Assembly (NCBI GenBank): GCA_029240395.1
Contig: JAREAJ010000032.1
Location: 1 to 8,896, forward strand
From: Nitrososphaeraceae archaeon
GTDB taxonomy: Archaea; Thermoproteota; Nitrososphaeria; Nitrososphaerales; Nitrososphaeraceae
DNA length: 8,896 nucleotides
Reading direction: 5' to 3'
The translations under genes were made by a program, and so were the position numbers. The notes under the pieces are model-generated. The model made no database searches and was not told where the DNA came from. It saw only the letters and a list, made by a program, of their open reading frames with translations. How positions within the stretch are numbered: the stretch's first letter is position 1; every line of letters starts with the position of its first letter. Positions 6,887-8,896 of this stretch are shown here, one piece after another.

Positions 6887-7133
6887 CCCTGTTCCTCAGG
6901 GATTCGTGGGTTCGAATCCCACCCCCCGCACCCGTAGAAAGAACAGGAAGGCACAGCTGTGAGTTAATATCAGAACGGAAGTCATCCGCGAGCTTGCTAT
7001 CGGCAGCATCTGATCAATCAGTAGAGCCTGTTGCAGATCCACAATGTCTAGTCGATAGAAAAGTTCGCGCAGCAATCCATGGCAAGATTGTTAACCGGAT
7101 TCGCTACATTCACCATAAGCAAGCAAATTGTTT

Positions 7134-7388
7134 CTAAATTCCATTATTTTTTTTACAGATGCGATTGTTTTTATGCCGCTCAAAATGGTTCTGACAAAAA
7201 TCGCCTCCACAATCGTAACAATGCCATCCCGAGATGGTCGAACACACTTTGCATTTACCTGTAGGTTGGTTATAATCGAAGTATCGTGTAGACCGAGGGC
7301 GTCCTTGTTGTTCTTTCATAAAAATGAACTCCTCATCTATTTGAGAGCAATTAGAAATTTGTGGATTCCAAGGAACTTGTTCCACCAT
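7134..7388 (-). CDS. Small zinc-finger protein of unknown function
   Basis: An 84-residue protein, polar and without signal or membrane segments. The first 44 residues have no recognisable motif. The C-terminal half packs putative zinc ligands: C46-x2-C49-x7-C57-x2-C60-x4-C65-x2-H68-x3-H72-x5-C78, around GWHCYDCGGDFCQNH. The spacing resembles B-box and AN1-type fingers, which bind two zinc ions, and the tail RHKNNRICKKNN is basic. The regular ligand spacing argues strongly against a chance reading frame. The start is the ATG at 7388; no Shine-Dalgarno motif is clear. It is encoded alone on the minus strand between tRNA-Leu and purU. Such fingers mediate protein or nucleic-acid contacts, and no specific function can be assigned. 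Confidence 0.72.
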   Translation of the reverse strand: MVEQVPWNPQISNCSQIDEEFIFMKEQQGRPRSTRYFDYNQPTGKCKVCSTISGWHCYDCGGDFCQNHFERHKNNRICKKNNGI

Positions 7389-7428
7389 TATTTCGTAGTT
7401 CAGAACGGGTACTCACTATAACGAGTCT

Positions 7429-7460
7429 AACGGTAGATCAAAATATTTAAGCATACCGTT
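7429..7460. repeat. Perfect 7-bp inverted repeat flanking an AT-rich core
   Basis: AACGGTA (7429-7435) and TACCGTT (7454-7460) are exact reverse complements separated by 18 bases that include CAAAATATTTAAG, whose AAATATTT is itself a palindrome. On the minus strand the core (CTTAAATATTTTG) is a good TATA-like box about 59 bases before the zinc-finger gene's ATG. Arms on either side of a TATA box suit a dimeric repressor site; a stem-loop with an 18-base loop is the alternative. Confidence 0.45.
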
Positions 7461-7714
7461 GATGCTGTTCCTTCACCTTATAGCGTAGAGTCTAGATATC
7501 TACAACGCATGATAAAAGAAAAGATCCCCTAAAAAACCCCTCTAAAAAGCGAGATACTAGGAGGCCCATCCATCCATCTGACAATATCTGTATCATATGT
7601 TGTTTAGAATAAAACTGACTGAGTTGCAATGCCTTGGTTGCTACAGGTAGGTGCTCTGTGGGTTGTATAAGACCCTTATGCCTAACCGTTCCAATACCGA
7701 ACAGGATAATAGAG

Positions 7715-7724
7715 ATAATTTTTA
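7715..7724 (+). promoter_or_regulatory. TATA-like box for purU
   Basis: ATAATTTTTA is centred about 32 bases before the TTG start of purU, implying a leader of only a few nucleotides. This fits the lack of a Shine-Dalgarno motif in front of the gene. Confidence 0.38.
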
Positions 7725-7751
7725 ACCAGGTCATTATTATTGTCAAGTTGA

Positions 7752-8624
7752 TTGGATAAGCATAGAAATCGAAAAGAAACTATTGTAGAGGTTACTGTCG
7801 TGGGTCCAGATCGCAAGGGGGTTGTCGCTGAGATAACTAATGCCATATTCAAGAAAGGTGGAAATATTCAGCAGATAAGCCAAAATGTTGTCAGAGGTTT
7901 GTTTGGGATGCAGCTGGAGGCCACATTTAACAAAACTGATCGGAAGGAACTCGACGAATCACTGAGGCTTTTATCTGTGAAGCTAAAAATGGAAATAAAG
8001 GTACACTACCAGGAACCGGATCGGTTAAAGAATATTGCTATTCTTGTGAGCAAAGAAGAACACTGTCTTCAAAAAATTTTGGACGCAAGATCGAAGGGTG
8101 AAATCAGTTCAAACATCTCGGTCATCGTTGGAGCGGATGATACATTTGCGCAACTCGCAAAAAATGCAGGGGTCCAGTACCTTATTGTAGATCACCGGAA
8201 TAGCCAAGAAGAAGCGGAAACCCACATATTGAAAATAGTTGAGGATTTCAATGTCGATCTGATTGTATTGGCAAGGTATATGCGAGTTCTAAGTCCCAAT
8301 TTTGTATGGAGATATCCTAACAGAATAATAAATATCCATCCATCTCTTCTACCGGCGTTCCCAGGCGCGTACGCTTATGTTCAAGCATACGAAAGAGGTG
8401 CAAAAATAGTCGGGTGTACTGCTCATTTCGTTACTGATGAGCTTGATCAGGGTCCGATAATCTGCCAGGATGCCTTTAGTGTGCTTCCATCCGACACCCT
8501 CGAATCTATAAAGGAAAAAGGCCGTGAACTAGAGGCAAAGTCTCTTGTAAAAGCGATCAAATTATACTTGGAGGATAAGCTTGAGGTTTACTGGGGGCGT
8601 GTTCAATTCAGGGAGAGGTCCTAA
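7752..8624 (+). CDS. purU: Formyltetrahydrofolate deformylase (PurU-type)
   Basis: A 290-residue two-domain enzyme. Residues about 11-85 form an ACT domain (VEVTVVGPDRKGVVAEITNA). Residues about 92-270 are a formyltransferase fold beginning NIAILVSKEEHCL and holding the catalytic triad Asn194 and His196 (NIHPS) and Asp232 (DELDQGPII). The family hydrolyses 10-formyl-tetrahydrofolate to tetrahydrofolate and formate, balancing one-carbon pools. The ACT domain, the KEEHCL segment and the C-terminus match PurU rather than GART, although bacterial PurU often has HHS where this has HPS, as in GART. The TTG start is set by an in-frame TGA immediately upstream; the next possible starts would cut into the ACT domain. 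Length is normal (bacterial forms about 280). Confidence 0.92.
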   Translation: MDKHRNRKETIVEVTVVGPDRKGVVAEITNAIFKKGGNIQQISQNVVRGLFGMQLEATFNKTDRKELDESLRLLSVKLKMEIKVHYQEPDRLKNIAILVSKEEHCLQKILDARSKGEISSNISVIVGADDTFAQLAKNAGVQYLIVDHRNSQEEAETHILKIVEDFNVDLIVLARYMRVLSPNFVWRYPNRIINIHPSLLPAFPGAYAYVQAYERGAKIVGCTAHFVTDELDQGPIICQDAFSVLPSDTLESIKEKGRELEAKSLVKAIKLYLEDKLEVYWGRVQFRERS

Positions 8625-8640
8625 TACATCTGTAACTCAC

Positions 8641-8690
8641 TGCCTTTTCCAGGGCATATCCTATAGCCTGGCGAAAACCTTGTCAAGGCA
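8641..8690 (+). other. Nested inverted repeats after purU
   Basis: TTTTCCAGG-G-C (8645-8655) can pair with GCCTGG-CG-AAAA (8666-8677), giving about 10 bp with small bulges and a 10-base loop. Around it, TGCCTT (8641-8646) is the exact complement of AAGGCA (8685-8690). A competing small hairpin, CCTTG-T-CAAGG (8678-8688), uses the same 3' arm. It lies 16 bases after the purU stop and before the next promoter, so it could be a structured mRNA end or a small RNA. No family was recognised. Confidence 0.3.
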
Positions 8691-8707
8691 TATAGACATG
8701 TAGTCAC

Positions 8708-8716
8708 TATTATAAG
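8708..8716 (+). promoter_or_regulatory. TATA box for the creatininase-family gene
   Basis: TATTATAAG is centred 29 bases before ATG 8741, the same spacing as for thioredoxin. It predicts a leaderless or nearly leaderless transcript, consistent with the absence of a Shine-Dalgarno motif. Confidence 0.48.
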
Positions 8717-8740
8717 CGGCGCAATTGGTACTGTCATTGG

Positions 8741-8896
8741 ATGGGGGCTATTGATGTAGCAGGTGGATTAACTTCCACCGAGTTTGGTCAAATGACGAAG
8801 CAGTATAGGCGCGCACTAATTCCTATCGGATCCTTGGAACAGCACGGCGATCACCTCCCGCTCTCAACTGATTTGATAATCGCAGAATACATCGCA
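8741..8896 (+). CDS. Creatininase-family amidohydrolase (partial, N-terminal 52 codons)
   Basis: The frame begins MGAIDVAGGLTSTEFGQM and stays open to the window edge. ALIPIGSLEQHGDHLPLSTD (29-48) is the N-terminal signature of the creatininase superfamily: the Glu of EQHG, the His of DHLP and the following Asp are the usual metal ligands. Members hydrolyse C-N bonds in cyclic amides and formamides. In archaea one branch is ArfB, which removes a formyl group early in riboflavin and F420 synthesis; other branches are creatinine or mycofactocin-type hydrolases. The visible part cannot separate these. The start is supported by a TATA box 29 bases upstream. Roughly three quarters of a typical protein of about 230-260 residues lies outside the window. 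Confidence 0.87.
   Translation, partial: MGAIDVAGGLTSTEFGQMTKQYRRALIPIGSLEQHGDHLPLSTDLIIAEYIA

Larger units (their letters stand above)
6781..6930 (+). tRNA. tRNA-Leu (anticodon UAG) with two introns
   Basis: The acceptor strands GCGGGGG (6781-6787) and CCCCCGC (6923-6929) pair fully, with discriminator A at 6930 and no encoded CCA. The D-stem is GCC/GGC (6790-6792, 6806-6808) with GG in the loop. The T-arm is GTGGG-TTCGAAT-CCCAC (6906-6922). The 14-base variable region (6892-6905) folds as a class II arm, which with A73 points to leucine. Unspliced, no sensible anticodon arm exists. Removing 6814-6843 and 6852-6886 gives stem CAGGG/CCCTG around loop CUUAGAA, anticodon UAG at 6847-6849, and an 85-nt tRNA, the normal size for archaeal tRNA-Leu. 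Positions are deduced by hand from pairing; the isotype and the need for two introns are well supported. Confidence 0.93.
7389..7751. other. Intergenic stretch without a convincing gene
   Basis: This 363-base gap between the zinc-finger gene and purU holds likely promoters for both, an inverted repeat around an AT-rich core (7429-7460), a shorter inverted repeat GTAGA/TCTAC (7485-7489, 7499-7503), and two tandem A-rich blocks, CCCCTAAAAAA and CCCCTCTAAAAA, around 7525-7547. On the minus strand these blocks read as T-rich tracts that could act as archaeal terminators. No tRNA, box C/D or protein signature was recognised. Confidence 0.5.

Noticed and set aside
6760..6954. 64-codon minus-strand frame whose product contains CGGWDSNPRIPEEQ
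   Set aside because: This is the translated antisense of the tRNA T-arm and variable arm, a well-known false protein. The tRNA-Leu explains the sequence fully.
6931..7133. Search for a remnant gene or RNA between tRNA-Leu and the zinc-finger gene
   Set aside because: Reading frames are short on both strands, no family was recognised, and the only repeat (CTGAT/ATCAG near 7010) is too short to mean much.
7128..7421. 97-codon plus-strand frame
   Set aside because: It is antisense to the zinc-finger gene, whose regular Cys/His spacing marks the minus strand as the coding one; the plus-strand product has no motif.
7570..7583. CCATCCATCCATC microrepeat
   Set aside because: Three units only, with no sign of function or expansion.
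7492..7746. 84-codon minus-strand frame with a hydrophobic N-terminus
   Set aside because: It starts at TTG, has no Shine-Dalgarno motif, overlaps the purU promoter, shows no recognisable motif and ends in the A-rich tandem blocks. Probably chance, though a small membrane protein cannot be wholly excluded.

Overview
The window is archaeal. A minus-strand cluster encodes L7Ae, S28e, L24e, Ndk and aIF5B, an order found only in Archaea. Archease and a double-intron tRNA-Leu support this, as do TTG/GTG starts and TATA-like boxes about 25-30 bases before several starts. The mix (archaeal HisRS, a PurU-type deformylase, a creatininase-family protein, a tRNA with non-canonical introns) best fits the TACK group, perhaps Thaumarchaeota (Nitrososphaeria). 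That placement is an inference from gene content, not a database result.

Layout. Bases 1-972 (minus) hold the N-terminal three quarters of histidyl-tRNA synthetase, cut by the window edge. Archease (1033-1464, plus) is divergent from it across 60 bases, followed by a gap with three small hairpins and a thioredoxin (1612-1962, plus). Thioredoxin converges on the translation cluster, read right to left from 5077 to 2017: rpl7ae, rps28e, rpl24e, ndk, infB. Spacing is 0-34 bases, with Shine-Dalgarno-like motifs before the ribosomal and ndk starts. A phosphoglucosamine/phosphomannomutase (5235-6617, minus) lies upstream of the cluster on the same strand, separated by a 157-base gap that carries the cluster's likely promoter and leader.

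Right of the mutase is a tRNA-Leu(UAG) gene (6781-6930, plus) interrupted by a 30-base and a 35-base intron; the deduced mature tRNA is 85 nt. Bases 6931-7133 show nothing I recognise. A small zinc-finger protein (7134-7388, minus) follows. The 363-base gap 7389-7751 has no convincing gene but contains an inverted repeat around an AT-rich box and the purU promoter. PurU (7752-8624, plus) is followed by a structured 116-base gap and the first 52 codons of a creatininase-family protein (8741 onward, plus).

How the genes fit together. Most of the window serves translation: tRNA charging (HisRS), ribosomal proteins, initiation (aIF5B), and tRNA maturation (archease helps RtcB, the ligase that joins tRNA exons, and an intron-bearing tRNA lies in the same window). 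L7Ae is both a ribosomal protein and a kink-turn RNA binder. A possible kink-turn overlaps the Shine-Dalgarno motif of its own leader, which would allow feedback control. PurU releases formate from 10-formyl-tetrahydrofolate. The creatininase-family neighbour could be another amidohydrolase of cofactor metabolism, but its exact role cannot be read from 52 residues.
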